64,000 bases of DNA from Oceanobacillus kimchii X50 (GTDB lineage: Bacteria; Bacillota; Bacilli; Bacillales; Amphibacillaceae), in NCBI RefSeq assembly GCF_000340475.1, contig NZ_CM001792.1:1200659-1264658 (forward strand), written 5' to 3'. The notes under the pieces are model-generated. The model was given only the letters and a program-made list of their open reading frames with translations. It was not told the origin of the DNA and did not search any database. Positions 27,177-35,426 of the stretch are shown in pieces (within the stretch, counting starts at the first letter, position 1; each line of letters starts with the position of its first letter). A program made the position numbers and the translations under genes.

Positions 27177-27596
27177 ATGAAAAAAATTGGAATCGTAATG
27201 TTGGTATTATTATTTTTGACAGCTTGTGGTAATAGAGATGAAGATGTCATCGAACCTATGGAGTCAGAATCAGAACTAGATCAACAAGCAACTTCTGTTC
27301 AATTTCGCAATGTGGATGTCAATATAGAAAGTGAACAGTTCCATATTATTGGTGAGGTTAATAGCTCTGGAGGTCTGTTCTATTATAAGGTTGAATTAAA
27401 TGGTGAAATAATTCAGGAAGAAGCATATGAACAAGTTGAAAATTCAACTAATGAGTGGAGTGAATTTGAAATAGTCGAAACACTACCACGTGAAGTTTTA
27501 GAAGGTAATGATCCTCCGGTTGTCGTACTATATGGTAAAAACCAATCTGGAGAGCCAATTAATGAAAATTATGTCCCAATTGATACTCAAAATTAG
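27177..27596 (+). CDS. Small secreted lipoprotein
   Basis: The 139-residue protein has a signal peptide with lipobox LTAC (Cys17), so it is predicted to be lipid-anchored outside the membrane. A short acidic linker (about 20-42) is followed by a beta-rich domain (VDVNIESEQFHIIGEVNSSGG, YYKVELNGE, VVLYGKNQSGE) that could be an immunoglobulin-like fold of the Gmad2 kind; this is only a pattern-based guess. It starts 17 bases after yitT and is probably co-transcribed with it. Confidence 0.8.
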   Translation: MKKIGIVMLVLLFLTACGNRDEDVIEPMESESELDQQATSVQFRNVDVNIESEQFHIIGEVNSSGGLFYYKVELNGEIIQEEAYEQVENSTNEWSEFEIVETLPREVLEGNDPPVVVLYGKNQSGEPINENYVPIDTQN

Positions 27597-27611
27597 CACT
27601 CAAAAATGATT

Positions 27612-27653
27612 AATACTCTGTGACCGCGAACAGCGGAAGCAGGGTATTTTTTA
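27612..27653 (+). terminator. Intrinsic terminator of the yitT operon
   Basis: AATACTCTG...CCGC pairs with GCGG...CAGGGTATT (with G-T pairs), followed by six Ts. Confidence 0.85.
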
Positions 27654-27713
27654 TTGCATAGAAAATCATAAAATTTGTGTACTGAGATCTCTCACATCTC
27701 CAAAAGCCGAACT

Positions 27714-27742
27714 TTGACAAAAAAGTATATAATTGTTATATT
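27714..27742 (+). promoter_or_regulatory. SigA promoter of the TetR-SMR operon
   Basis: TTGACA (27714-27719) and TATATT (27737-27742) are spaced by 17 bases. Just downstream, TTACGACCGTTA (27747-27758) is an imperfect inverted repeat in the expected place for a TetR-family self-operator. Confidence 0.75.
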
Positions 27743-27773
27743 TGACTTACGACCGTTAGGGAGGGTATTTTAA

Positions 27774-28364
27774 ATGAAAAAAGAAATTTTTAATGCTGCT
27801 TTATCTGCATTTGCTAATAATGGGTATGAGGGTACATCATTGGCGCAAATAGCAGATAAAGTTGGAATAAAAAAACCTTCTATTTATGCACATTATAAAA
27901 GTAAACAGGATTTATTTCTTACCGTTATACGCCAATCGTTGGAAAGAGAAAAACAGCATATTGTTAGTTATTTTATAGAAGTGAAGAACAAACCGTTAGA
28001 ATTTCAATTGCGTACATTTTTTGATTGGTTATGTTTAAAAATAAAAAAAGATAGCCATGTCGCATTTATTTTTCGAATGACTTATTTTCCTCCTGCACAA
28101 TTAGAAAAAGAGATCGCAATTTTAGTTGCACCGTTCTTAAAGGATATGGAGAAATTGTTGAATAGATTATTACGTAATCATCCATATTTTAAAACTATTT
28201 CATTTAAGGGAGAGATAGAAACAATTTCAATTGCTTATATTACTATTGTCGATGGATGCGTACTGGAATTATTTTTTACTGGAGAGAAAGAATTTCAAAG
28301 ACGTGTTAATGCGATATGGCCAATTTTTTGGCGAGGTTTTAGAGGAGGAAATCAACATGAGTAA
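27774..28364 (+). CDS. TetR-family transcriptional regulator
   Basis: The 196-residue protein has the N-terminal TetR helix-turn-helix (FNAALSAFANNGYEGTSLAQIADKVGIKKPSIYAHYKSKQ split over residues 5-44) and a divergent ligand-binding domain. It is the first gene of a three-gene operon with two SMR efflux subunits, and its stop overlaps the next start by eight bases. The arrangement is like B. subtilis yvdT-yvdS-yvdR, so it probably represses the operon and responds to a substrate of the pump. Confidence 0.9.
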   Translation: MKKEIFNAALSAFANNGYEGTSLAQIADKVGIKKPSIYAHYKSKQDLFLTVIRQSLEREKQHIVSYFIEVKNKPLEFQLRTFFDWLCLKIKKDSHVAFIFRMTYFPPAQLEKEIAILVAPFLKDMEKLLNRLLRNHPYFKTISFKGEIETISIAYITIVDGCVLELFFTGEKEFQRRVNAIWPIFWRGFRGGNQHE

Positions 28365-28692
28365 ACAGTGGATGTATGTTTTATTAGCTGGAATAGTGGA
28401 AATCATATGGGTTACTGGGTTGAATTATTCAACCACAATAATGGAATATACGGCTACAATTGTCGCTATTGTGTTTAGCTTTATTCTTTTAATTAAAGCA
28501 ACTCAGTATTTACCTGTCGGCACAGTATATGCTGTTTTTGCTGGAATAGGAGCTGCAGGTACGGTAATTGTTGAAACAGTATTTTTTAGGGTACCCTTTA
28601 ATCCTTTAAAGATTATTTTTATAGCGATTTTATTGCTTGGTGTAATCGGATTAAAACTGTTAAGTGATCAGCAAAATAGGAGTGAAGCCTAA
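28357..28692 (+). CDS. SMR-family efflux subunit (first of pair)
   Basis: The 111-residue protein has four membrane segments and the SMR signature: the membrane-embedded glutamate in AGIVEIIWVTGLN (Glu14 region), then LPVGTVYAVFAGIGAAGTV. Small multidrug resistance proteins export cationic compounds or guanidinium by proton exchange; paired genes usually make a heterodimer. The ATG at 28357 has an AGAGGAGG site within the end of tetR. Its TAA shares a base with the next ATG (TAATG). Confidence 0.9.
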   Translation: MSKQWMYVLLAGIVEIIWVTGLNYSTTIMEYTATIVAIVFSFILLIKATQYLPVGTVYAVFAGIGAAGTVIVETVFFRVPFNPLKIIFIAILLLGVIGLKLLSDQQNRSEA

Positions 28693-29003
28693 TGCATTGG
28701 GGAGCATTAATCATAGCGGGAGTATTTGAAGTATTTGGTGTGATGAGTTTGAAAAAAGTGGCCATGAAACAGTGGAGTGCATTATTACTGTTAGTGTTGT
28801 TCTTCGGCATAAGTTTTAGTTTATTAGGATATGCAATGGAAGGTATTACGATGGGAACAGCTTATGCAATTTGGACAGGAATTGGTACGGTAGGTTCAAC
28901 CGTTGTGGGAATGTTTGTTTATGGTGAATCTAAAGAATGGAAGAGAATTCTTTGTATTGCTTTCATTATTTCTGGAGCAATAGGATTAAAACTTATTGGA
29001 TAG
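28692..29003 (+). CDS. SMR-family efflux subunit (second of pair)
   Basis: The 103-residue protein has four membrane segments, the embedded glutamate in AGVFEVFGVMSLK, and the GTAYAIWTGIGTVGSTVVGM box. Stop/start overlap with the previous SMR gene implies coupled translation at equal levels, as expected for a heterodimeric pump. Substrate class is unknown. Confidence 0.9.
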   Translation: MHWGALIIAGVFEVFGVMSLKKVAMKQWSALLLLVLFFGISFSLLGYAMEGITMGTAYAIWTGIGTVGSTVVGMFVYGESKEWKRILCIAFIISGAIGLKLIG

Positions 29004-29032
29004 AGGAGCTAGGTTAAATCAAATAGAAGATT

Positions 29033-29301
29033 GAGGTTGGGACAAAAATATTTACTCAAAAGGTAAATGCGAATGCTTCAGAAACATACTGTGCTTATCC
29101 AACGGCGGCTGGTGAGGCCCAGAATGCGGAGCATTCTGGGTCTCGCCTATACCTTATTTCCATAGGATAAGGAAGAACCTCGACAGCATTACATCGCACA
29201 CAGAAAATCAATTTTTAATTTTCAAGGAGTCTCCGTATGATTTTTATGCTCAATCTAATCATCATCCGCCTTTTGGCATAATTTTGCTATGTCCCATCCT
29301 C
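29033..29301. repeat. Intergenic element with GAGGTTGGGACA ends
   Basis: The ends GAGGTTGGGACA (29033-29044) and TGTCCCATCCTC (29290-29301) are inverted repeats with one mismatch. Inside, CCCAGAATGC and GCATTCTGGG form a strong hairpin (about 29119-29142). It contains no gene and accounts for the gap between the SMR operon and the NifU_N gene. The shorter element at 23785-23865 has related ends. Confidence 0.75.
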
Positions 29302-29320
29302 TTTTACCAAGTAGTCTTGT

Positions 29321-29584
29321 TTAATAGCCGTATTTTACGAAAATCTCTTCCACTTTTGGATTAAGACTTTCCCAATCAGCATCAAACTGCTTATTCACTG
29401 TAATAAAATTTTGGTAACCAAAAACATTATCAACTTCTTCTAATTTCATAAGCTCATTTAAGATTTCATACTCACTCGTATTTCCTGGCATAACTGAAAT
29501 ACTATTAGTGCCTTCAAAAATTACTTTATCCGTTGTATATTTCATGGCATTTGGATTCGGTGTTGCTGAGATATGTACTCCCAT
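29321..29584 (-). CDS. NifU N-terminal-domain-like small protein
   Basis: The 87-residue protein matches the stand-alone Scaffold/Nfu N-terminal domain (NifU_N): SATPNPNAMKYTTD at the start, then GTNSISVMPGNTSEYEIL and a VDNVFGYQNFITVNK strand. It lacks the C-terminal CxxC iron-sulfur domain of full Nfu proteins. A role in iron-sulfur metabolism is suggested only by the family. The start has a GGAGGAAA site. Confidence 0.82.
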   Translation of the reverse strand: MGVHISATPNPNAMKYTTDKVIFEGTNSISVMPGNTSEYEILNELMKLEEVDNVFGYQNFITVNKQFDADWESLNPKVEEIFVKYGY

Positions 29585-29651
29585 TATAATTTCCTCCTAA
29601 TATTACATATATATTTTATTTATATACTAACAGAAAAGAAATCAATACTAA

Positions 29652-29702
29652 AGCATAAAGAGCATCTAAACAATTCATTGTTTAAATGCTCTTTATATGC
29701 TC
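29652..29702. terminator. Strong hairpin behind the DUF3813 gene
   Basis: AGCAT-AAAGAGCAT-TAAACAA pairs with TTGTTTA-ATGCTCTTT-ATGCT across a four-base loop. It lies directly downstream of the two small minus-strand genes. The T tract is weak. Confidence 0.75.
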
Positions 29703-29712
29703 TGCTTAAGAG

Positions 29713-29904
29713 TTATTTTAATTGATTATGCTGTTGTAATTGCTGTTCAAGTTGTTGAAGTTGTTGTCTTTCTTCAGGAGAAGCTTCTTGATAGGCTGCT
29801 TCAATAGCTTGTTTTGCAGCTTGTTGCTGCTCAGCAGAAGCCCCTTGATTACTTATCATATTAGTGACAGCATTTTTTGCCTTTTGGTAAAGGTTATTTT
29901 CCAA
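29713..29904 (-). CDS. DUF3813-like small protein
   Basis: The 63-residue protein is helical and very Gln/Glu-rich (LYQKAKNAVTNMI at the start; a Gln-rich C-terminal helix). It resembles the DUF3813 family of Bacillaceae. The TTG start at 29904 abuts the stop of the upstream gene (TAATTG), and its AGGAGGG ribosome site lies inside that gene, so the two are coupled. Function is unknown. Confidence 0.72.
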   Translation of the reverse strand: MENNLYQKAKNAVTNMISNQGASAEQQQAAKQAIEAAYQEASPEERQQLQQLEQQLQQHNQLK

Positions 29905-30054
29905 TTAAAACCCTCCTAGAGATTGGTCATCAGCATCTTGGTGCTTTCCCTTGGCCTGTGCCAATGTTGAACGATAGGTGAAAATCTCATCGTGTTTTTT
30001 AACTGCAGTAGCACCTTGATGGCTGAAACGTTTAGATTTACTTCGCTTGCTCAA
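29905..30054 (-). CDS. Small basic hypothetical protein (49 aa)
   Basis: A TTG at 30054 preceded by AAGGGGG opens a 49-codon frame ending in TAA at 29905. The product is basic at the N-terminus (SKRSKSKRF), then RSTLAQAKGKHQDADDQ. Its stop is fused to the TTG start of the DUF3813-like gene, and the next gene's ribosome site overlaps its last codons, which is good evidence that it is translated. No family is recognised. Confidence 0.7.
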   Translation of the reverse strand: MSKRSKSKRFSHQGATAVKKHDEIFTYRSTLAQAKGKHQDADDQSLGGF

Positions 30055-30098
30055 AGTGAATACCCCCTTGAAGAGATACTTGCTTTAACCATATAGAA

Positions 30099-30131
30099 GT
30101 AAAAAGTGAACGTGTTATCACGCTCACTTCT
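30099..30131 (-). terminator. Intrinsic terminator of yitU
   Basis: On the minus strand AAGTGAGCGTG pairs with CACGTTCACTT (loop ATAA, one G-T pair), followed by Ts. Confidence 0.85.
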
Positions 30132-30175
30132 AGTATGAAACGTATGAAGGATTTTATAGCAGGAAACAAATGGAT

Positions 30176-31012
30176 TTATGATTGAATTACATTTTTAGAT
30201 AATTGCAAGTACTCTTCAAGAAAAATACTTATCCCGTCTTCTTCATTGGAGACAGTTTGATGCTTTGATATAGATACAAGGGAGTCAATAGCATTGCCCA
30301 TGGATACCCCAACACCTGCATAGTCAATCATTTCTAAATCATTGTCTTCATCACCAAAAGCGATGATACGTTCTTTCGGTATGTCATAATACTTAGCGAT
30401 ATTTTGTAATCCTACAGCTTTATTCATACCCTTACGAATAATTTCAATGATATTCCAAGGAGCTCCCCATTTACGATGTTCAATGATTTCGGCATGATAA
30501 TCATCTAAATGGGATCTTAATTCTTTAATATGATCTTCTTTAGGATGAATGAGTACGGAGGTCGGATCTTCACTTAACTTGCTTTTTATATCTCCGATTA
30601 TATAGCGTTCTTCATTATCTTGAAAAACTTCTAAAATTTCTTCATTATACACATCCATGTATACTTCATCTTGAACTTCAGCCAAAATATTTTTTACTTG
30701 TAATTCGTAGGAAGCATCGATTATTCTGTGGGCTGTTTTAATAGGCATAGGAGTGTGAAGTGTTTTCCATGATGCATCTAATGGGTGATGCACCAATGCT
30801 CCATTAAAATTAACCATCGGTGTTTTTAAACCGAGCTCATGATAATAGTTAATGCTTGCTCTGTGTGGACGGCCCGTTGCTATAACAACGATATGTCCAT
30901 CATTCATTGCTTGATGTAAAGTATTTTTATTGCGAGAACTAATGGTTTTATTATCTTTTAATAACGTTCCATCTAAATCAACCGCAATTAAATGCTTTTG
31001 CTTTTTTGTCAT
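30176..31012 (-). CDS. yitU: HAD-superfamily phosphatase, Cof/IIB type (YitU-like)
   Basis: The 278-residue protein has HAD motif I DLDGT with nucleophile Asp12 and Asp14, motif II ATGRP (45-49), a type IIB cap in the middle, and motif IV FGDEDNDLEM. B. subtilis YitU is one of the phosphatases reported to act in riboflavin synthesis on the pyrimidine phosphate intermediate; applying that here is inference. It is divergent from yitV, the B. subtilis order. Confidence 0.88.
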   Translation of the reverse strand: MTKKQKHLIAVDLDGTLLKDNKTISSRNKNTLHQAMNDGHIVVIATGRPHRASINYYHELGLKTPMVNFNGALVHHPLDASWKTLHTPMPIKTAHRIIDASYELQVKNILAEVQDEVYMDVYNEEILEVFQDNEERYIIGDIKSKLSEDPTSVLIHPKEDHIKELRSHLDDYHAEIIEHRKWGAPWNIIEIIRKGMNKAVGLQNIAKYYDIPKERIIAFGDEDNDLEMIDYAGVGVSMGNAIDSLVSISKHQTVSNEEDGISIFLEEYLQLSKNVIQS

Positions 31013-31144
31013 TCTATCACCTCATCTGAACTAATCTTATCATTATTCAGTTAGATGTAAAGTGAAAAAGAGTTTACATTATTTGCATGAGTCGTTAAAG
31101 AAACCTTACAATAGAAGATAGGTGAATGATGAAAGGGAGTAGAC

Positions 31145-31912
31145 ATGATGATAGGGATATATGAGGAACAAATAAATCAAATTCCATACTTACATATTGT
31201 TAAAAGTGAAAACTATAATTTTGAATTACCGACAATTATTTATTTTCATGGTTTTACTAGCGCGAAAGAGCAAAATTTACCGATTGCATATATGTTAGCA
31301 TCGAAAGGGTTTAGAGTACTTTTACCAGAGAGTCTTCATCATGGTGAAAGAAGTAAAGGTCTGACCGATAAGCAGATGCAAATTTCATTTTGGAATATTG
31401 TTATTCAAAATGTTCAAGAGTTAGAAGAATTAAGAAGTGTTTTATTAAAGAATCATTGGCTATTAGAAGGTAGACTAGGAATTGCAGGTACTAGCATGGG
31501 TGGTATTACAACAAGTGCAGCATTAGTAAAGTATGATTGGATTCAAGCAGCTGCTATTATGATGGGATCACCAAAGATCACAGATTATGCAAATGCCCTT
31601 ATTGGTAATTTTAAAAAGTATGGAGAACTTCCAATATCAAATAATCAATTGCAACAGTTATTAAGGCAAATAGAAGCAATGGACTTATCTCATCATGTGG
31701 ATACATTAGATCAACGTCCAGTAATGTTCTGGCATGGAGATAAAGATCCTGTCGTTCCTTTTGAGCATTCTTATCTTTTTTATCAAGAAGCGAAAGATAC
31801 TTATATTGACGAACAGAATATTAAATTTATCAAAGAACCTGGGGTAGGACATAAGGTGAGCCGCAATGGTTACTTAGAAGCAACAGAGTGGTTTGCAAAA
31901 CATCTATTGTAA
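31145..31912 (+). CDS. yitV: Alpha/beta-hydrolase esterase, YitV-like
   Basis: The 255-residue protein has a canonical alpha/beta hydrolase triad: nucleophile Ser117 in GTSMGG, Asp201 in HGDKDPVVP and His236 in GVGHKVS; the oxyanion region is YFHGFTSAKEQN. It resembles dienelactone-hydrolase-like esterases. Two adjacent ATGs (31145 and 31148) could serve; GGGAG precedes both. It lies between yitU and yitW as in B. subtilis. Substrate is unknown. Confidence 0.88.
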   Translation: MMIGIYEEQINQIPYLHIVKSENYNFELPTIIYFHGFTSAKEQNLPIAYMLASKGFRVLLPESLHHGERSKGLTDKQMQISFWNIVIQNVQELEELRSVLLKNHWLLEGRLGIAGTSMGGITTSAALVKYDWIQAAAIMMGSPKITDYANALIGNFKKYGELPISNNQLQQLLRQIEAMDLSHHVDTLDQRPVMFWHGDKDPVVPFEHSYLFYQEAKDTYIDEQNIKFIKEPGVGHKVSRNGYLEATEWFAKHLL

Positions 31913-31974
31913 ATTAATTTTCTAAAATGATATAGTATGTTTAAATGGTATATAAGGGGAAGGAGGGAAATATT

Positions 31975-32286
31975 GTGGATGAAGCACTAAAAGAAAACTT
32001 AATGGGTGCATTAGAAAATGTAATTGACCCAGAATTAGGTATAGATATTGTAAATCTTGGTTTAATTTATGACGTAGATATGGAAGACGATGGATTATGT
32101 GTGGTGACAATGACATTAACAGCAATGGGATGTCCTTTATCTGCACATATTGAAGCAGATATCAAACATGCACTTTCCGATATACCTGAAGTAAAAGAAA
32201 CAAAGGTAAGTATTGTATGGGATCCACCTTGGGGTAAAGACAAGATGTCACGCTATGCCAAAATTGCATTAGGTATTCCCGATTGA
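31975..32286 (+). CDS. yitW: MIP18/DUF59 family protein (SufT/PaaD-like), YitW
   Basis: The 103-residue protein is a stand-alone DUF59 domain with DPELGIDIVNLGLIY at about 19-32 and the conserved cysteine in TAMGCPLS (Cys53). Such proteins assist iron-sulfur cluster assembly or transfer. The GTG at 31975 has a perfect AAGGAGG site eight bases upstream; an in-frame ATG at 31945 does not. It is monocistronic, ending at a strong terminator. Confidence 0.9.
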   Translation: MDEALKENLMGALENVIDPELGIDIVNLGLIYDVDMEDDGLCVVTMTLTAMGCPLSAHIEADIKHALSDIPEVKETKVSIVWDPPWGKDKMSRYAKIALGIPD

Positions 32287-32288
32287 TT

Positions 32289-32330
32289 AAAAAACACTGC
32301 TAAATTTTTAAATTTAGCAGTGTTTTTTTA
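32289..32330 (+). terminator. Intrinsic terminator of yitW
   Basis: ACACTGCTAAATTT pairs perfectly with AAATTTAGCAGTGT, followed by seven Ts; the A run before it makes it usable in both directions. Confidence 0.92.
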
Positions 32331-32347
32331 ATGTGTTGACTTATTGT

Positions 32348-33538
32348 TCATTGTGCGTTTGCATATTTTTCTTCTTTTTTGGAAGATCTTCTATAGTAAA
32401 ATTCGAAAAGGAACAGAGCTACGACAACCATTGCTGCGGCAACTAAGTATACATTTGAAAAGCCAATTCCTGAAACAATTAACCCCCATACAAAAGATCC
32501 AATAGCTATGCCTAAATCATAAAGAATAAAAAAGGTTGATGTTGCATGAGAGCTTCGACTGTCGGGAGAAATTTGTATTGCGATGGTTTGGAAACCAGGT
32601 AGGATAGAACCATATCCTAAACCAATTAATCCTGCCGCAAATAGCAACATCCAGGAGCTATTCGTTACACTTAATGTAATTAAACCAATTGCAAAGAAAG
32701 TTAAACAAGGTAAAAGTACAAATCTAGGTCCTTTAAGGTCAAAACTTCTACCTATATAAGGTCTAGTTATCAGCATTACTGCTGCAAAAACTAAGAAAAA
32801 GAAACTTGCCGTTGATGCAAGACCTATAGAAGTAGCATATACAGATATAAATGACATTACACTGGCATAGGATAATGATGCTAAACTTGCAATTATAGCA
32901 ATTGGCAATGCACGTATCTCAATAAAATCGTGAATAGATAGGCGTTTTTTATCATTATCTTTTAGTACAATTTTTTCTTCAACCTGAACCATCATGGAGT
33001 TAATTAGTGCAACTATCATTAAAACGCCTAAAATAAGGAATAATGTTTGAAAGCTTACATATTGAATCATCGTGAGACCGAGAAATGGTCCTAATACAAC
33101 TGCTACATTCATTGCCATAGCAAAATAGCCTAACCCTGCACCTTTACGAGAAGCTGGAATGATATCAGCGGCAATCGCTCCTGTAGCAGTAGTGATAATT
33201 CCAAATGAGAAGCCATGGAAAAAACGTAAAGCTAATAGAGAAGTATAGGATTCAGTAAATAGGTATAAAAAAGAGGTAATCATAAATACAGCAACACTTA
33301 TGACTAGTCCTCGTTTTTTCCCGATTTTGTCTAATAATTTTGCCGAAAAGAATCGAACAATGATAGCAGCGAGCAACATTGCTGTTACGATTAAACCACC
33401 TTCAGCCTCGTTACCTCCAAATTGATCAATTACATAAATAGGAAGAGTGGTTAATAACGCATAGAAAGATAAAAATATTAAAAGTTGTACGAGAGATATA
33501 CTGATAAAACTTTTAGTCCAAATTTTTTCGAGATTCAT
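32348..33538 (-). CDS. MFS drug-efflux-type transporter
   Basis: The 396-residue protein has twelve predicted membrane segments and MFS motif A (KLLDKIGKKRGL, about 67-78), with the DHA1 drug:proton antiporter look. The C-terminal tail is short and basic. It lies five bases downstream of a MarR regulator in the same direction, so the pair is likely one operon induced by the pump's substrate. Specificity is unknown. Confidence 0.88.
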   Translation of the reverse strand: MNLEKIWTKSFISISLVQLLIFLSFYALLTTLPIYVIDQFGGNEAEGGLIVTAMLLAAIIVRFFSAKLLDKIGKKRGLVISVAVFMITSFLYLFTESYTSLLALRFFHGFSFGIITTATGAIAADIIPASRKGAGLGYFAMAMNVAVVLGPFLGLTMIQYVSFQTLFLILGVLMIVALINSMMVQVEEKIVLKDNDKKRLSIHDFIEIRALPIAIIASLASLSYASVMSFISVYATSIGLASTASFFFLVFAAVMLITRPYIGRSFDLKGPRFVLLPCLTFFAIGLITLSVTNSSWMLLFAAGLIGLGYGSILPGFQTIAIQISPDSRSSHATSTFFILYDLGIAIGSFVWGLIVSGIGFSNVYLVAAAMVVVALFLFEFYYRRSSKKEEKYANAQ

Positions 33539-33542
33539 TTTA

Positions 33543-33962
33543 TTACACCTCTGATGTTAATTTACTAAGTAGTTGATATAATAATTTCCGCTCACCTTGA
33601 TCTAAACGATGAAGCATATCATCATCAAATTGTTTCATTGTTCTTTTTATTTTTGGTAATTCTGTCTTGGCTTCTTCGGTTAAATAAATCATTTTTTCTC
33701 GTTTATCTTGACCAGGTAGTCGCTCCACCCATCCATTTTTTTCAAGTCTAGATAAAGTTCGAGTTACAGTAGGAGCTTCTATATTTAGATATTTCCATAT
33801 ATCTGTCTGAGTTATTGGTCCCGACTGATCAAGACAATACAAGATTGTCCATTGCGAGGCATACAAATCATATTTTCGAAGGCGCTGATTCATCTCTTTT
33901 TGGAAATAACGATATTTTTGATTATATAAGTGTAGAATATCTTTGCTCTCTATATTTCCCAT
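33543..33962 (-). CDS. MarR-family transcriptional regulator
   Basis: The 139-residue winged-helix protein shows the MarR DNA-binding core (PITQTDIWKYLNIEAPTVTRTLSRLEKNGWVERLPGQDKREK split across 61-102, with the DKREK wing). It is the first gene of an operon with an MFS pump. GGGGGATAGC precedes the ATG. A perfect 12-bp palindrome just upstream is a likely self-operator. Confidence 0.92.
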   Translation of the reverse strand: MGNIESKDILHLYNQKYRYFQKEMNQRLRKYDLYASQWTILYCLDQSGPITQTDIWKYLNIEAPTVTRTLSRLEKNGWVERLPGQDKREKMIYLTEEAKTELPKIKRTMKQFDDDMLHRLDQGERKLLYQLLSKLTSEV

Positions 33963-33979
33963 GCTATCCCCCTAATTAA

Positions 33980-33991
33980 TTACCTAGGTAA
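33980..33991. promoter_or_regulatory. Palindrome TTACCTAGGTAA, likely MarR operator
   Basis: The perfect 12-bp palindrome lies 18 bases before the marR start, where a repressor would block its promoter. MarR-family proteins typically bind such sites in their own promoters; binding here is inferred. Confidence 0.55.
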
Positions 33992-34106
33992 ATAAAATCA
34001 CTTGAACTATTCTATACCTCTTGCTATGTAATGTAAATAGCTTTTGTAAATAATTTATAAATACAAGTTTTTGCAAACGATAAAAATTTGCACCTTTTAG
34101 TTCCAT

Positions 34107-34150
34107 AAAAAGACCTCAAAACAAGTATCATAAACTTGTTTTGAGGTCTT
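34107..34150 (-). terminator. Intrinsic terminator of uppP
   Basis: AAGACCTCAAAACAAGT pairs perfectly with ACTTGTTTTGAGGTCTT, and the minus strand continues with five Ts. Confidence 0.93.
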
Positions 34151-34158
34151 AAAGTATT

Positions 34159-34986
34159 TTATAGGAATATTAATACTAATAAACCGACAATCACACAGTA
34201 GTATGCGAAATACTTAAGGTTTCCATGTCGCATTATGTTCATAAACCATTTTAAGGCAAAATAAGATGCGATAAACGCAGTAATAAAAGCAATTAAATAT
34301 GGTATCCATAATTCTTGGACATGAGGGTCTCGTACAATATTTGGAATCTCTAATACAGAAGATCCTAAACTAACAGGGATATATAATAGGAATGAAAACC
34401 GTAATGCTGTATCTTGTTTCATACCCATTAACATAGATGCTACTAATGTAGCTCCTGATCTACTTATACCAGGTGTAACTGCAACAGCTTGTGCTAGTCC
34501 TACTATAACAGCATCTTTTGTAGATAAATCTCCTTCTATCTTTCTTCCGCGTAAATTACGAATCATCCATATTGCGGCAGCGGTTATTAGCAATGTTATT
34601 CCAACCACAGTTGTACCATCTTCGCCAATAAATGCTCCAATTTCATCTCCAAATAGTACACCAACAATTCCAACTGGAATTGTTGCAATCACAAGATAAA
34701 CTACAAACATAAAATCACTTTTTGATTCTTTTTCTTGCTTGAATATGAAGTTCCAACTATTTACTGCTAATCGAACAATGTCTTTACGATAAATGATTAA
34801 TACGGCAAGTAGTGAGGCTAAGTTTACAAATATCTCAAACGATAAGCCTCGTGCTTCAATTCCAAATAACTCTCGAAAGATGATTATATGTCCACTAGAA
34901 GAGATTGGAATTGGCTCCGTGATACCTTGAACAAGACCAAGTATAAAATAATGCACGATTGTCCAAAAATTTTCAAACACATTCAT
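34159..34986 (-). CDS. uppP: Undecaprenyl-diphosphatase
   Basis: UppP (BacA) dephosphorylates undecaprenyl diphosphate at the membrane, recycling the lipid carrier for cell-wall synthesis and giving bacitracin tolerance. The 275-residue protein has about eight membrane segments and both catalytic boxes: [14 protein letters not shown] near the N-terminus and PGISRSGAT in the middle. [11 protein letters not shown] replaces the more common TEFLPISSTGH. The ATG at 34986 is chosen because AAGGAG precedes it. Confidence 0.93.
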   Translation of the reverse strand: MNVFENFWTIVHYFILGLVQGITEPIPISSSGHIIIFRELFGIEARGLSFEIFVNLASLLAVLIIYRKDIVRLAVNSWNFIFKQEKESKSDFMFVVYLVIATIPVGIVGVLFGDEIGAFIGEDGTTVVGITLLITAAAIWMIRNLRGRKIEGDLSTKDAVIVGLAQAVAVTPGISRSGATLVASMLMGMKQDTALRFSFLLYIPVSLGSSVLEIPNIVRDPHVQELWIPYLIAFITAFIASYFALKWFMNIMRHGNLKYFAYYCVIVGLLVLIFL

Positions 34987-35071
34987 GATTCTAACTCCTT
35001 CATTCAATTTTCTTGATTCTTTTCACCACTCCACATGAAAATGCATAGGCTATCATGGAGGAGGATAAAAA

Positions 35072-35377
35072 ATGACTAATAAAACAATGTATGACCAATG
35101 TAACGAGCATATTCACTTATATGTATTAATACAAATGAATGATGGTTCTCAGATAGATGGTATTGTTACAGGTGTGGATAAAGAAAATGTCCACCTTGCA
35201 GTTCCAATTGATTACTCGCAAGAAAATAATTCGTATGACCATCGTGTTTTTTGGCCAGGATATGGTGGATTTGGGTATCCCGGTTTTGGATATCCTGGGT
35301 ATGGAAGGAGAAGGTTTAATCGTTTGATTTTACCTCTCGCTGCATTGACGGCAATCAGTGTACTTCCTTGGTATTAA
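35072..35377 (+). CDS. Small protein with Gly/Tyr/Phe-rich tail
   Basis: The 101-residue protein has an N-terminal part (about 1-50) that reads like a small beta-barrel (HLYVLIQMNDGSQIDGIVTGV, NVHLAVPID), then a WPGYGGFGYPGFGYPGYG tract, a basic RRRFNR turn and a hydrophobic end. Similar proteins occur in other Bacillaceae but I cannot name a function. A GGAGGAGG site precedes the ATG. It is divergent from uppP and alone in its unit. Confidence 0.72.
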   Translation: MTNKTMYDQCNEHIHLYVLIQMNDGSQIDGIVTGVDKENVHLAVPIDYSQENNSYDHRVFWPGYGGFGYPGFGYPGYGRRRFNRLILPLAALTAISVLPWY

Positions 35378-35381
35378 TAAG

Positions 35382-35421
35382 GAAAACCCTTGCCAACTTT
35401 GCTGGAAGGCAAGGGTTTCTC
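35382..35421. terminator. Bidirectional intrinsic terminator
   Basis: AAACCCTTGCC pairs perfectly with GGCAAGGGTTT; it separates the Gly/Tyr-rich gene from the convergent yjzD. Confidence 0.88.
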
Positions 35422-35426
35422 CAATT

